A stretch of DNA of 64,000 bases from the NCBI GenBank assembly GCA_014337915.1, contig QUBU01000003.1, positions 120,402-184,401 on the forward strand. The letters are read 5' to 3'. Both the position numbers and the translations under genes were made by a program. A model generated the notes under the pieces. That model did no database searches and had not been told where the DNA came from. It saw nothing but the letters and a program-made list of their open reading frames with translations. This document shows positions 37,463 through 47,068 of the stretch, piece after piece (the first letter of the stretch is position 1; every line of letters begins with the position of its first letter). This stretch comes from Gammaproteobacteria bacterium. Its GTDB lineage: Bacteria > Pseudomonadota > Gammaproteobacteria > Steroidobacterales > GCA-2729495.

Positions 37463-37520
37463 CGGCGCCCGGCCGGACCCCGTGCTAGGCTCGCCCCGCC
37501 CGGGGCGGGAAAATCCACGC

Positions 37521-39110
37521 TTGGACTTCGACGTCATCATCATCGGCGGTGGCATCAATGGCGCCGGCATCGCGCGCGATGCCGCGCTGCGTGGCCTGCG
37601 CACCTGCCTGCTGGAGCAGGATGACCTCTGTGGCGCGACCTCGCGCTGGTGCAGCCGCCTCGTGCACGGCGGCCTACGTTACCTGGAATTCGCCGAGTTC
37701 GGGCTGGTCCGCGAGTCCCTGCGGGAGCGCGAGGTGCTGCTGCGCACGGCACCGCACCTGGTGCGGCCACTACCGCTGCTGATCCCGCTGCTCGCCGGTG
37801 CGCGCCGCGGCCCGGCCACGGTGCGCGCCGGCATGTGGCTCTACGACCTGCTGTCGGCCGGCAAGTCGCTGCCGTCGCACCGCATGCTGGACGCAGCCGC
37901 CACGCGGCGCGAGATGCCCGGGCTGGAGGTCGACGGCCTGCGTGGTGCCGCCGGCTACCATGACGCCCAGGTCAGGTTCCCTGAACGGCTGGTGCTGGAG
38001 AACCTGCTGGCAGCCCGCGCTGCCGGCGCCGACATCCGCCTGCGCACGGTCGCGGAGCGCGTGCTGGTCGAGGCGGGCTGCGTGAGCGGTGTGCTGCTGC
38101 GTGACCTGCGCCGCGGCACCACCGGGACCCTGGCAGCTCCCCTGGTGGTCAATGCGGCCGGGCCCTGGGTGGATCGCCTGCTCGGCAGCCTGGCCGGCCA
38201 GCGCCAGCGCCGGTACATCGGCGGCTCGAAGGGGACGCACCTGGTCACCGGGCCACTGCCGGGCCTCGGCGCGAGCGCCTGCTACGCGGAGGCGGCGGCC
38301 GATGGCCGGCCGTTCTTCATCATTCCCTGGAACGGCATGACGCTGATCGGCACCACCGACATAGCCTTCGATGGCGATCCGGGTGCGGTGCACAGCGATC
38401 CGGCCGAGGTCGACTACCTGCTGGCCGAGGCGCGCAGGCTGTTCCCCGCTGCCGGGCTGTCACGCGACGCGGTCCACTACAGCTACGTCGGCGTACGGCC
38501 GCTGCCGGCAGCCGCCGGCAAGGACCAGGCGGCGATCACCCGGCGCCACCAGCTGCGCCACCATCGCAACCTGGCCCGCGGGCTCTACTCCGTCATCGGC
38601 GGCAAGCTGACCACCTACCGCAGCCTCGCAGCCCAGGTGGTGGACCGCCTGGCCCGGCGCAGCGGGCGCGACCTCGCCGCATGCAGCACGCACCGGGAAG
38701 CGCTGCCGGGTGCACTCGCCGATCCGGTGCCGCTGGCCGCGGACATCACGGCGCGCACCGGCCTGGATGGCGCGGTGGCGGCGCGCCTCGTCGGCCTCTA
38801 TGGCAGCCGGGCCGACGCGGTTGCCGCGCTCGTGGCCCGTGATCCGGCGCTGGGCGCAAGCCTTGGCAGCGCCCATGCCATCGCCGCCGAGATCGTCTTC
38901 GCCTTCGAGGAGGAAATGGCCACCAGCCTGGCAGACTGCCTGATGCGGCGGACCATGCTGGGCCTGGAGGCCGACCTCGGTGCCGGGGTGCTGGACGGCG
39001 CGCTGCGGGTCGCAGCGGAACAGCTGGGCTGGGATGCGGCGCGCTGCATGGCCGAGCGCACCGGCTTCCTCGTGGAAACCGCCGCGCTGCGTCGGCCGCT
39101 TCAGCGCTGA
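37521..39110 (+). CDS. glpD: Aerobic glycerol-3-phosphate dehydrogenase
   Basis: A 529-residue FAD enzyme that oxidises glycerol-3-phosphate to dihydroxyacetone phosphate and feeds electrons to quinone at the inner membrane. The FAD-binding IIIGGGINGAGIARDAALRG is at the N-terminus; CSRLVHGGLRYLEFAEFGLV, VNAAGPWVD, SKGTHLV, PWNGMTLIGTTD and IGGKLTTYR follow in the family order. A TTG at 37521 gives the standard N-terminus (LDFDVIIIGG) and follows GGGCGGGA. It converges with the gene at 39101 and overlaps it by 10 bp. Confidence 0.93.
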   Translation: MDFDVIIIGGGINGAGIARDAALRGLRTCLLEQDDLCGATSRWCSRLVHGGLRYLEFAEFGLVRESLREREVLLRTAPHLVRPLPLLIPLLAGARRGPATVRAGMWLYDLLSAGKSLPSHRMLDAAATRREMPGLEVDGLRGAAGYHDAQVRFPERLVLENLLAARAAGADIRLRTVAERVLVEAGCVSGVLLRDLRRGTTGTLAAPLVVNAAGPWVDRLLGSLAGQRQRRYIGGSKGTHLVTGPLPGLGASACYAEAAADGRPFFIIPWNGMTLIGTTDIAFDGDPGAVHSDPAEVDYLLAEARRLFPAAGLSRDAVHYSYVGVRPLPAAAGKDQAAITRRHQLRHHRNLARGLYSVIGGKLTTYRSLAAQVVDRLARRSGRDLAACSTHREALPGALADPVPLAADITARTGLDGAVAARLVGLYGSRADAVAALVARDPALGASLGSAHAIAAEIVFAFEEEMATSLADCLMRRTMLGLEADLGAGVLDGALRVAAEQLGWDAARCMAERTGFLVETAALRRPLQR

Positions 39111-39445
39111 GGCGGCGTTGCTGCGCCTGGGGCCGCTCCGGGGGCCGCGGCGCCGGGCGCCGGCGGCGGGTCACCGAGCGTGATGCCGCGCTTGCGCAGT
39201 TCCTCGACGACGATGGTGGCGTTGGCGTTGCCGCTCCTGGCGAGCAGGGCAACGCGGTTGGCGAGGGACTGCAGCCGCTCGCGCAGCCTGGCAGACTGGT
39301 CCATCTGCACTTCCTGGTTGCTGATCGCCTCGCGCAGGCTGCTGCGCTCGATGACCAGCTGCGAGGTCTGGAAGCCGCTCCAGCCGATGACCGCGATCGC
39401 CAGCAGCATCAGCGGCAGGAACGGGCCCTGGTTGCCGTCGCTCAT
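39101..39445 (-). CDS. Small coiled-coil membrane protein
   Basis: A 114-residue protein with an N-terminal span (FLPLMLLAIAVIGWSGFQTSQL), a coiled coil (about 30-75) and a Pro/Ala/Gly-rich tail. Its ATG (39445) overlaps the TGA of the next gene upstream (ATGA), so the two form a pair. No recognised domain. The 3' end overlaps glpD by 10 bp. Confidence 0.7.
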   Translation of the reverse strand: MSDGNQGPFLPLMLLAIAVIGWSGFQTSQLVIERSSLREAISNQEVQMDQSARLRERLQSLANRVALLARSGNANATIVVEELRKRGITLGDPPPAPGAAAPGAAPGAATPPQR

Positions 39446-39720
39446 CGGGGCGTTCCGCCCTGGTCGAAGCTGATGCCCTCGGCGGCCAGCAGGTCCCGCA
39501 CCTGGCTGTCCTGGGTCCGCACCGAGCGCTGCGCCAGTTCCTGCACGATCTGGCCGTAGAGCTGCTCCAGGGCGATGCTCTGCTGGATGTACTGGGCGCG
39601 CGAGCCGGCCTCGGCCTTCAACGCCGTGTTTCCCTGCACCATGAACATGTTGGTGAGCGCCAGCGCCACGGCGATGACACCGGCGCCGGTGAGGATCCAG
39701 TACTGGCTCGGCTTCAGCAT
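39442..39720 (-). CDS. Small membrane protein
   Basis: A 92-residue protein with one N-terminal span (ILTGAGVIAVALALTNMFMV) and a helical C-terminal part (YIQQSIALEQLYGQIVQELAQ). It resembles its partner at 39101-39445 in layout: one span, then a helix. They may be a paralogous pair forming a hetero-oligomer. It lies 52 bp after icd on the same strand. Function unknown. Confidence 0.7.
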   Translation of the reverse strand: MLKPSQYWILTGAGVIAVALALTNMFMVQGNTALKAEAGSRAQYIQQSIALEQLYGQIVQELAQRSVRTQDSQVRDLLAAEGISFDQGGTPR

Positions 39721-39772
39721 GGGCGGTGAGCCTAGCGGGTTCCGGCGCGGTTGTCACCCGCGCCGGTGCCGG

Positions 39773-41071
<1,299 letters not shown>

Positions 41072-41096
41072 TGACTGGAACTCCTTGGATTACCAG

Positions 41097-41160
41097 GGTG
41101 CCGGTGTTCACTTATTGACTTGTTGGCTTGCCAACAAGTCAATAAGTGAACACCGGCACC
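41097..41160. repeat. Perfect 64-bp palindrome in the icd leader
   Basis: Two 31-base arms (41097-41127 and 41130-41160) are exact reverse complements with only TT between them. The ends are GGTGCCGGTGTT and AACACCGGCACC, and the inner part is AT-rich, unlike the surroundings. It lies between the predicted icd promoter (41175-41203) and the icd ribosome site, 25 bp from the ATG. The 12-bp ends are the same as those of the 123-bp element at 48229-48351, which suggests a miniature mobile element or its remnant. Confidence 0.9.
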
Positions 41161-41174
41161 GTCAGAGGGCGCCA

Positions 41175-41203
41175 ATTATCGTGAGTTTGGCGGGTCCTGC
41201 CAA
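41175..41203 (-). promoter_or_regulatory. Predicted sigma-70 promoter of icd
   Basis: On the minus strand a -35 TTGGCA (41198-41203) and a -10 GATAAT (41175-41180) are spaced by exactly 17 bases. Transcription would start near 41168 and run through the whole palindrome before reaching the icd start at 41071. Confidence 0.6.
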
Positions 41204-41267
41204 CCGCGGCGCAGCCCGTGGCGCGGCCAGCGGGGCGGTTCTACGTACAAATCCCGACCCTTACCCA

Positions 41268-41300
41268 ACTCCGGCCCGACTCCGGCCCGACTCCGCCCGG
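41268..41300. repeat. Three 11-base tandem repeats after the hydrolase gene
   Basis: Two perfect and one imperfect copy of ACTCCGGCCCG lie directly after the stop of the minus-strand hydrolase gene (41306). No stem-loop with a T-run is formed, so it is not an obvious terminator. Confidence 0.5.
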
Positions 41301-41305
41301 GGAGG

Positions 41306-42160
41306 TCAGTGGACCGCTTCCTTCACGCGGGCCGGATCGGCGAAGAACCGCAGCAGGGCGGCGCGGATCTGCGGATCACGAAAACCAGCGATATGCCCGC
41401 CGTCGTAGGCGAGCAGCGCGCTGGGTTCCCGGGCCGCCGCACGCAGCGCTTCTGCATGATGGAAGCCGACGATCGGATCGCTGCGACCGTGGATCAGCAG
41501 CAGGGGCACCGGGCTGATATGCCCGACCTGGTCGAGGAGGTCGTAGCCGTCGGGCATGCCCCAGGCTATCGGCCACTGCAGCGGCCAGGTGAGCCAGCTG
41601 CGGCTGGCGACCTCACGGGCGATCCAGCCGTAGCGCGCGAAGCCGGAGTCGAGCACGACGCCGGCAAGGCGCGCGCGCAGCGCCGGATCGGCACCGGCGA
41701 GGTAGCCGCCGAGCGAGGCGCCGAGGCTCTGCCCGAGCAGGAACAGCGGCGGACCCTGGCTCGCCGGTTCCGCCGCCAGCCAGTCGAAGGCGGCGCGGAT
41801 GTCGGCAAACACCGCCGGCAACTGCGGCCGGCCCTGCGAGGCGCCGAAGCCGCGGTAGTCGAGCAGCAGCACCTGGTAGCCCGCGGCCGGCAGCCACCAC
41901 ACGCTGGCAATATGCGTGCTGATGTTCTCGGCATTGCCGTGCAGGAACAGCACCGTGCCCCGCGGATCGCCCTGGGCCGGCAGCCACCAGGCCGCGAGCC
42001 GGGTGCCGTCGGCCGCCTGCAGCGTCACATCGCGGTACTGCAGGCCCAGCTCGGCGGGCGTGCGCACCAGCGGTGTCATGGGCACGAACAGCAGCCTGCT
42101 GCAGCTGCCGAGCAGCAGCGGCAACAACAACAGGGAAATCCCGCGGATCAGCGTGGCCAT
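41306..42160 (-). CDS. Alpha/beta hydrolase lipoprotein
   Basis: A 284-residue protein. A lipoprotein signal (LLLPLLLGSCS) is followed by an alpha/beta-hydrolase fold: oxyanion-hole FLHGNAEN, LDYRGFGASQG, nucleophile Ser in GQSLGAS, Asp in HGRSDPIVG and His in YDGGHIAGF. It belongs to the BEM46-like group of serine hydrolases anchored in the membrane, with unknown ester substrate. It ends a two-gene set with the DUF4105 protein, 4 bp apart; the upstream neighbour is an outer-membrane barrel, which fits a role in lipid or envelope metabolism. Confidence 0.9.
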   Translation of the reverse strand: MATLIRGISLLLLPLLLGSCSRLLFVPMTPLVRTPAELGLQYRDVTLQAADGTRLAAWWLPAQGDPRGTVLFLHGNAENISTHIASVWWLPAAGYQVLLLDYRGFGASQGRPQLPAVFADIRAAFDWLAAEPASQGPPLFLLGQSLGASLGGYLAGADPALRARLAGVVLDSGFARYGWIAREVASRSWLTWPLQWPIAWGMPDGYDLLDQVGHISPVPLLLIHGRSDPIVGFHHAEALRAAAREPSALLAYDGGHIAGFRDPQIRAALLRFFADPARVKEAVH

Positions 42161-42164
42161 GGCT

Positions 42165-44069
42165 TCAGAAATGGTAGCGCAGCGCGAGGCTCGCCTCGTC
42201 GACGCGGTCATGTTCGTTGACGCGTCGTTCGAGCTGCAGGCGCAGGCCGAGGTTGGCGCCGAGCGCGAGCTCGTGGCGCAGGGCGAGTGCCCTGCGATCC
42301 TCGCCGCCGGTGAAGTGGTAGAAGTCGGCGCTGGCGAGCGTGATGCCGGCAGGGCTCTCCAGCCGCAGTCCAGCCGCCAGGCCCGGGGCGAGGTCGAGCG
42401 AGCGGTCGAGCGCGTGGTTGACCTCCAGCCGTCCGGTGCCGAGTGCGAACAGCAACAGCGATGGCAGCGGCGCCCAGCTGCCGCCGAAGCCGCCGTTGGC
42501 CTGGGTGACGAGGATGTCGTCGCCATCGGTCCACTGCCGCTCCAGGCCGGCGTTCACGCGCCAGGACCAGCTGCGGAAGAACTGGTCCCGCGCCGCCAGC
42601 GAGGTGATCTCGAGCGCATCGAGCCGCTGCAGCTGCAGCGTGCCGCCCTCCTTCAGGCGCAGGACCATGCGTGCCATGTTGAGCGAGGCTCCAGCGGGAT
42701 AGCCTGCGGGTGGGTCGAGCAGGTCGTGGTAGCTGATGCGCCATTCGAGATCGCCGAAAGCGCGTGATTCCTCGGTACCGGCCGCGAGCGCGGCCAGGCC
42801 CGTGCGGTGGCCGGTCTCCGGTGCCGCCGGCCGCGGTGGCGCTGGCGGTGCGGTAGCGGCGGCCGTGCGCTCCAGGAGTTGCAGCAGGGCGAAGTTCTGC
42901 CGTGCCAGCGCCGCATCCGGCACGGCGTGCACCGCACGGTCGCGCAGGTACTGGTAGGCGACTTCCGCCACCAGCCGCTGGCGCGCGGGTTCGAGGGCGG
43001 CGAAGGCCTGGGGATCAGCGCCGGCGTCGTCAGCCAGGCGGCGCGCCAGCTGGCGTTCGCCGGCATCGAGCTGTGCGATCTGCCAGCGCAGCGTGCTGCG
43101 CGTGGCCGGCCGCCAGGCGACATCAGTGACCATGCCGGCGTCGATCACAGCGCGCACGGTGTCGATGGGAATCGCGTAGTTCGGGAACTGGTCGGCGAGG
43201 TCGTGGCCGGGGCGGGCGACGTCGAGCAGCTCCAGTAACCGCAGCGAGCAGTTCTCGTCGAAGAAGTAGTAGTCGAAGTTGATGGCGCGCAGTTCCCAGG
43301 CATGCGCCAGCAGGCGGTCGAGTTCGGCGGCGTCGAGGTTCAGGCGGTATTCCCAGAGGTCACGGCTTTCCAGGCGCGAGTACTCGCGCAGCTTCTCGAA
43401 GTACGGCCCGGCGGCGAACTGCCCGGGGTAGCCGCCGAACAGGCCGCGCCAGGCATAGACGAATCCGTTCTCGTCGGGCGGCACGGTGGCACCGAAGTTC
43501 AGCGCCCAGGCCAGCAGTGGCGTGCGCCGCTCGGGCGCGGCCGAGTCGAAGCGCAGGAATGTGTGCCCGTACATCGACGATGGGCTGTTGAGGTAGCTGG
43601 AAGCGAACACCAGCACCGCTTCGCGCACCGCGAGCACCCGGCGCCATTCCTCGTATTCCGCGCAGTGGGCCGCCGGCAGCGTCGCCGCCAGCCCCGGCAG
43701 CCGCGCGACCAGCCATTGCCGGCGTGCGGGAAACCGGCACTGGGTGGCCGGATCGCGGCGCAGCGCGTCGAGCGTCGCCGCGAGTTCCGCGGCCGGGTCA
43801 TGCGGCCCCCGGGGACTGAGGAAGAAATCCGGATCGTCGACGAAATTGCGCAACCGGCCGGGCAGCCAGGACGGCGTGTAGTGCAGCAGCTGCAGCCATT
43901 CGCGCTGGCCGGCCAGCGCCGCCACCGTCGGGCTGTCGGTATCCGTCGCAGGCGCAGCGGGATTGGCGGGCGATGCCGTGGCCAGCAGCAGCCCTAGCAA
44001 CCCCGGCAGCAGGCCCGCGGTGCGGGCGGGGCCGATGCGCACAGGGGTGGGAGTGGTTCGGGGAGCCAC
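42165..44069 (-). CDS. DUF4105 (Lnb-type) protein with C-terminal barrel
   Basis: A 634-residue envelope protein with an N-terminal signal peptide (LLPGLLGLLLATASPA). The central DUF4105 domain (about 150-330) has SSYLNSPSSMYGHTFLRF, WALNFGATVP, FFGGYPGQF-like GLFGGYPGQF and FFDENCSLRLLELL; the Cys and His of these motifs are those conserved in this papain-like NlpC/P60-related family. The last ~230 residues are beta strands of an outer-membrane barrel, ending in the usual aromatic residue (RYHF). A hydrolase or acyl-transfer role on lipids or peptidoglycan is likely but not established. It is followed after 4 bp by the lipoprotein hydrolase gene. Confidence 0.85.
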   Translation of the reverse strand: MAPRTTPTPVRIGPARTAGLLPGLLGLLLATASPANPAAPATDTDSPTVAALAGQREWLQLLHYTPSWLPGRLRNFVDDPDFFLSPRGPHDPAAELAATLDALRRDPATQCRFPARRQWLVARLPGLAATLPAAHCAEYEEWRRVLAVREAVLVFASSYLNSPSSMYGHTFLRFDSAAPERRTPLLAWALNFGATVPPDENGFVYAWRGLFGGYPGQFAAGPYFEKLREYSRLESRDLWEYRLNLDAAELDRLLAHAWELRAINFDYYFFDENCSLRLLELLDVARPGHDLADQFPNYAIPIDTVRAVIDAGMVTDVAWRPATRSTLRWQIAQLDAGERQLARRLADDAGADPQAFAALEPARQRLVAEVAYQYLRDRAVHAVPDAALARQNFALLQLLERTAAATAPPAPPRPAAPETGHRTGLAALAAGTEESRAFGDLEWRISYHDLLDPPAGYPAGASLNMARMVLRLKEGGTLQLQRLDALEITSLAARDQFFRSWSWRVNAGLERQWTDGDDILVTQANGGFGGSWAPLPSLLLFALGTGRLEVNHALDRSLDLAPGLAAGLRLESPAGITLASADFYHFTGGEDRRALALRHELALGANLGLRLQLERRVNEHDRVDEASLALRYHF

Positions 44070-44112
44070 ACCGGGACGGCCCAGTCAGGGGCCGCCCCGG
44101 CGGGCCATCAGG

Positions 44113-44589
44113 TCAGGACACGTAACGCGCGAGCTGGTCGTTGCTGCGCATCAGTTCCACGACGCGCTCGCTCACCTGCTCGGCGGTGACATCGGCCGAG
44201 GGGAACAGCGTGGCGAAGTTGTCGTGCATCAGCTGCTTGAACGCCGTGCGGTCGGCTTCGTCGACGCCCATGGCGACGGCCACCGCCGTCAGGGCCTCGC
44301 CGTCACCGCGGGCCACGTCCTCGCTGAACTCATCCATCACGGCGCCGATCAGCGACTTGCCGCCGTAGGTCAGCTTGCCGTTGGCGGAGCAGCCGTTGGT
44401 GCCCGTGGTCATGCCGAAGGTGGCATTGCCGCTGGTGCCGTTGGTCAGGCTGGCGACCACGTGGGCGCCGAGGCCGGATTGCCCGTTCATCAGCATGTTG
44501 CCCCAGCCGCAGTTCGGGCCGCCCGGCGCCTCGGCCAGTGCACCCGCCGACACGCCCATGAGGGCCGCAACCATCAGTATTCGCTTCAT
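44113..44589 (-). CDS. DUF3015 family periplasmic protein
   Basis: A 158-residue protein with a clean signal peptide (MKRILMVAALMGVSAGALA). The DUF3015 pattern is visible: NCGWGNMLMNGQSG at the mature N-terminus, TTGTNGCSANGKL with the second Cys, and a helical C-terminus (DVARGDGEALTAVAVAMG). Function unknown; periplasmic or outer-membrane-associated. The ATG follows GGGAGGTC. A promoter-like sequence and a leader hairpin precede it (44616-44687). Confidence 0.88.
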   Translation of the reverse strand: MKRILMVAALMGVSAGALAEAPGGPNCGWGNMLMNGQSGLGAHVVASLTNGTSGNATFGMTTGTNGCSANGKLTYGGKSLIGAVMDEFSEDVARGDGEALTAVAVAMGVDEADRTAFKQLMHDNFATLFPSADVTAEQVSERVVELMRSNDQLARYVS

Positions 44590-44615
44590 ATGACCTCCCG
44601 TGTGAAATTAAATGA

Positions 44616-44653
44616 GCACACCCAACGCGCCCCAGACGACCTGGCGGGTGTGC
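44616..44653 (-). promoter_or_regulatory. Leader hairpin of the DUF3015 gene
   Basis: GCACACCC (44616-44623) and GGGTGTGC (44646-44653) are perfect complements, with further pairing (GCGCC/CTGGCG-type) inside the loop. It lies in the presumed 5' leader, 26 bases from the ATG. It could slow decay or act in regulation. Confidence 0.4.
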
Positions 44654-44659
44654 CGATGC

Positions 44660-44687
44660 AGACTAGCACAGTCACCATGCACTGCAA
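44660..44687 (-). promoter_or_regulatory. Possible promoter of the DUF3015 gene
   Basis: On the minus strand TTGCAG (44682-44687) and TAGTCT (44660-44665) are spaced by 16 bases, weakly resembling sigma-70 boxes. The position upstream of the leader hairpin fits. Confidence 0.3.
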
Positions 44688-44721
44688 TCACGGTCCGGCA
44701 GGGATTGCGCGGCTGCCGCCA

Positions 44722-46812
44722 TCAATGCGTTTGCCAGGCGATTTCCAGGTACAGCTCGCGGTCGCGCCCCGGGAAGTAGCGATAGCTGGCGGCGGGGAAA
44801 GCGACATAGTCGGCACGCTCGGCGTACAGCTGGTCGCCGAGGTTGTTGATCCGCGCCGTCAGGTTCCACGACGGTAAGAGGCGCCAGCTCGCGCGCAGGT
44901 TGAGCAGGTCATGGCCCTCATAGCGCGCGATGCCGCCGGCATCGAGATTGTAGGCGCCGACATGGACCCACTCGAGTTCGGCGAGCCCGCGGCCGCGCAC
45001 CAGGCCGAGATGCGCGCTGCCGAGCCTGCGCGGCGCGGTGTCGATGTCGGTGCCGGAGCGGATGGTCTCACCGCCGGGCGTCAGAGCATCGAAGGCGTAG
45101 GTCTGGCGCGAGTAGCTGCCCGCCAGGCCGGCATAGAGGCCGGATGGCAGCTGCAGCTGTGCCTGCAGTTCCAGGCCACGGTGGCGCGTCTCGCCGCCGT
45201 CGACGTTGAAGCGGCTGGCGTCCTGGAAGATGACGTTGCGCTTCTTCATCGCGTAGACGTCCGCCTCGACCCGGGTGATGGCGGTGAGCCAGTGCAGGCC
45301 GATCTCCGCGCTGTCCAGCGTCTCGGAGTCCAGGTCGGCGTGGGCCTGCTGTGACTGCAGGCGGTAGAGCTCGGCCGCCTGTGGCGGGCGAAAACCGCGG
45401 GCCAGGCTCGCGTAGGCCGAGAGCCCTGGCGTGATCTGCCAGAGCAGCCCGGCGTTGGGCGCGAGGTTGAGGAAGCCATCGTCGCGGTCCGCCGGCCGGC
45501 TGTAGCGGCAGGGCGCTGGCGTGCAGGGACTGCCGTCGTCGCGCGTGTTGCCGTCGAGCATGCGGTTGTCGTAGTCGTAGCGCATCAGTTCGGCGCGCAG
45601 TCCGGCTTCCGCGAACCAGCCGGCACCGAGCGGCAGGCGCAGCTGCCCGAACAGGCCTGCCAGTGCGCTCGAGGCCGAGTAGTCGTAGTGCTTGCCTGGC
45701 GGCAGGCTGCCGATGCCAGAGTCGCCCGCCTGGGTTTCCTTCAGGGTGCCACGCGCCAGTTCCAGGTCGAGGCCCGAGTTGAGCGTCCAGCCGTTGTCGA
45801 ACGCGTTGCGCTGCGTGGCCATGAAGCCGGCGCTCCACTGGCCGTTCTCCTCGCGTGGCTTGCCGGGCAGGAAGTGCTGGAGGAAATCCATCGACGAGCG
45901 GTGCAGCCAGGCCCGCAGGTCCATGCCGGCCAGGGGCCGGCCTGCGGCGGGCGTGAAGCGCAGGTAGAGACGCTCGCTGTCCGCACGCCGCTGGGCCTCG
46001 GGATTGAGGTTCTGCCGGCGCAGGGTTTCATCCTTGTAGGCTTCGTAGCCGGTGATGTATCCGGCACTTTCCTGGTCGAGCAGCGTGCCGGAGAACCCGG
46101 TTTCCAGCGATCCGGCGCTGCTGTCATGGGCCAGCTTGAAAAAGCCCTTGGCCTGGTCGTAGCCGGCATCGGCGCGGAAATCGCCATCATGATTGAGGAG
46201 CAGGCCGGCAACGGCGGCGGCGTCGGCGAGCAGGCCGCGCCACTGGCCGATGGCGCGCCAGTACGCATGGGGCCCGGCCTCGAGGCTGCCGGCCGTTCCG
46301 GCGACGCCCTGCGGCCCCGGCAACAGGAAGTTCAGCGTGCCATGCAGGCCGTTGGCACCGTAGGTCGCGCGCGATGGTCCACGCAGCACCTCCATGGCAA
46401 CCGCCTGCTCGGTGAGGATCTCGAACAGCTCGTTGACGTTGCAGAACCCGGCCGGCCGCACCGGGATGCCATCCTCGAGCATGAGGAAGGCTCCGCAGGA
46501 GCCCGGGCCGGTGAGTACCGGTGAGCGGATCGCCGGCAGGCTTTCCTGCTCCGCGCCGCGCTGGAGCCAGGTGCCGGCGGCCTGCATGCCGAGTTCCGCC
46601 GGATGGGTGGCGCCGACCCGCCCGATGCGCGCGGCGTCGATCAGCGCCGTGTTGCCGATCAGGTCGAGTTCGCTGAGCGGCTCGCGGCTGGCGGTGACGA
46701 CGATCCCCGGGCCGAGTGTCCCGGTGTCGCTGGCCATCGCGATACCAGCCGTCGGCAGCGGTGCGAGTATCGCGGCTGCCGCCGCCGCGCGCCACAGCGG
46801 CCAGCCGCGCAT
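44722..46812 (-). CDS. TonB-dependent outer-membrane receptor
   Basis: A 696-residue receptor: signal peptide, N-terminal plug (about 30-175) with GPGIVVTASREP and EVLRGPSRATYGANGLHGTLNF, then a 22-strand barrel ending in the outer-membrane-signal-like LEIAWQTH. LMLEDGIPVRPAGFCNVNELF is a typical plug stretch and has a Cys pair (GSC...FC). The barrel has NLNPEAQ and TPAPCRY loops. The ligand is unknown: vitamin, siderophore or metal. Upstream in the same operon are an 80-residue protein (8-bp gap) and a kinase-fold protein, an unusual combination. The ATG at 46812 is the only sensible start; the frame extends further upstream without signal-peptide character. Confidence 0.9.
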   Translation of the reverse strand: MRGWPLWRAAAAAAILAPLPTAGIAMASDTGTLGPGIVVTASREPLSELDLIGNTALIDAARIGRVGATHPAELGMQAAGTWLQRGAEQESLPAIRSPVLTGPGSCGAFLMLEDGIPVRPAGFCNVNELFEILTEQAVAMEVLRGPSRATYGANGLHGTLNFLLPGPQGVAGTAGSLEAGPHAYWRAIGQWRGLLADAAAVAGLLLNHDGDFRADAGYDQAKGFFKLAHDSSAGSLETGFSGTLLDQESAGYITGYEAYKDETLRRQNLNPEAQRRADSERLYLRFTPAAGRPLAGMDLRAWLHRSSMDFLQHFLPGKPREENGQWSAGFMATQRNAFDNGWTLNSGLDLELARGTLKETQAGDSGIGSLPPGKHYDYSASSALAGLFGQLRLPLGAGWFAEAGLRAELMRYDYDNRMLDGNTRDDGSPCTPAPCRYSRPADRDDGFLNLAPNAGLLWQITPGLSAYASLARGFRPPQAAELYRLQSQQAHADLDSETLDSAEIGLHWLTAITRVEADVYAMKKRNVIFQDASRFNVDGGETRHRGLELQAQLQLPSGLYAGLAGSYSRQTYAFDALTPGGETIRSGTDIDTAPRRLGSAHLGLVRGRGLAELEWVHVGAYNLDAGGIARYEGHDLLNLRASWRLLPSWNLTARINNLGDQLYAERADYVAFPAASYRYFPGRDRELYLEIAWQTH

Positions 46813-46820
46813 CGTTGCAG

Positions 46821-47063
46821 CTAGCGCTCGATGGCTTCCAGCACCACGCTCGGCAGGTCGCTGCCGCGCGAGTAGCGGTGGCGCGAGCCCATGTCCTGCA
46901 ACGCGCTGTCGCGCTCGGCACGGGTGGCGTACCAGTGCTCCCGGTGCCAGCCGGGATCGACGAGGCGGGTGAACGGATCCTCCGGCGGTGCGCTGACGCG
47001 GATGCCGAAGCGCCTCTCGGTGGCCGGCGGGTGGGTGGCATTGTTGGGCTGTGAGATTTCCAC
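46821..47063 (-). CDS. Short hypothetical protein between kinase-fold and receptor genes
   Basis: An 80-residue protein starting at a GTG (MEISQPNNATHPP) with an AGGAG eight bases before it. It is charged, with ERRFGIRVSAPPEDPFTRLV and REHWYATRAERDSALQDM. No signal peptide and no recognised domain. It fits tightly between the kinase-fold gene (5-bp gap) and the receptor gene (8 bp), so it is probably real. Confidence 0.6.
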   Translation of the reverse strand: MEISQPNNATHPPATERRFGIRVSAPPEDPFTRLVDPGWHREHWYATRAERDSALQDMGSRHRYSRGSDLPSVVLEAIER

Positions 47064-47068
47064 GCTCC

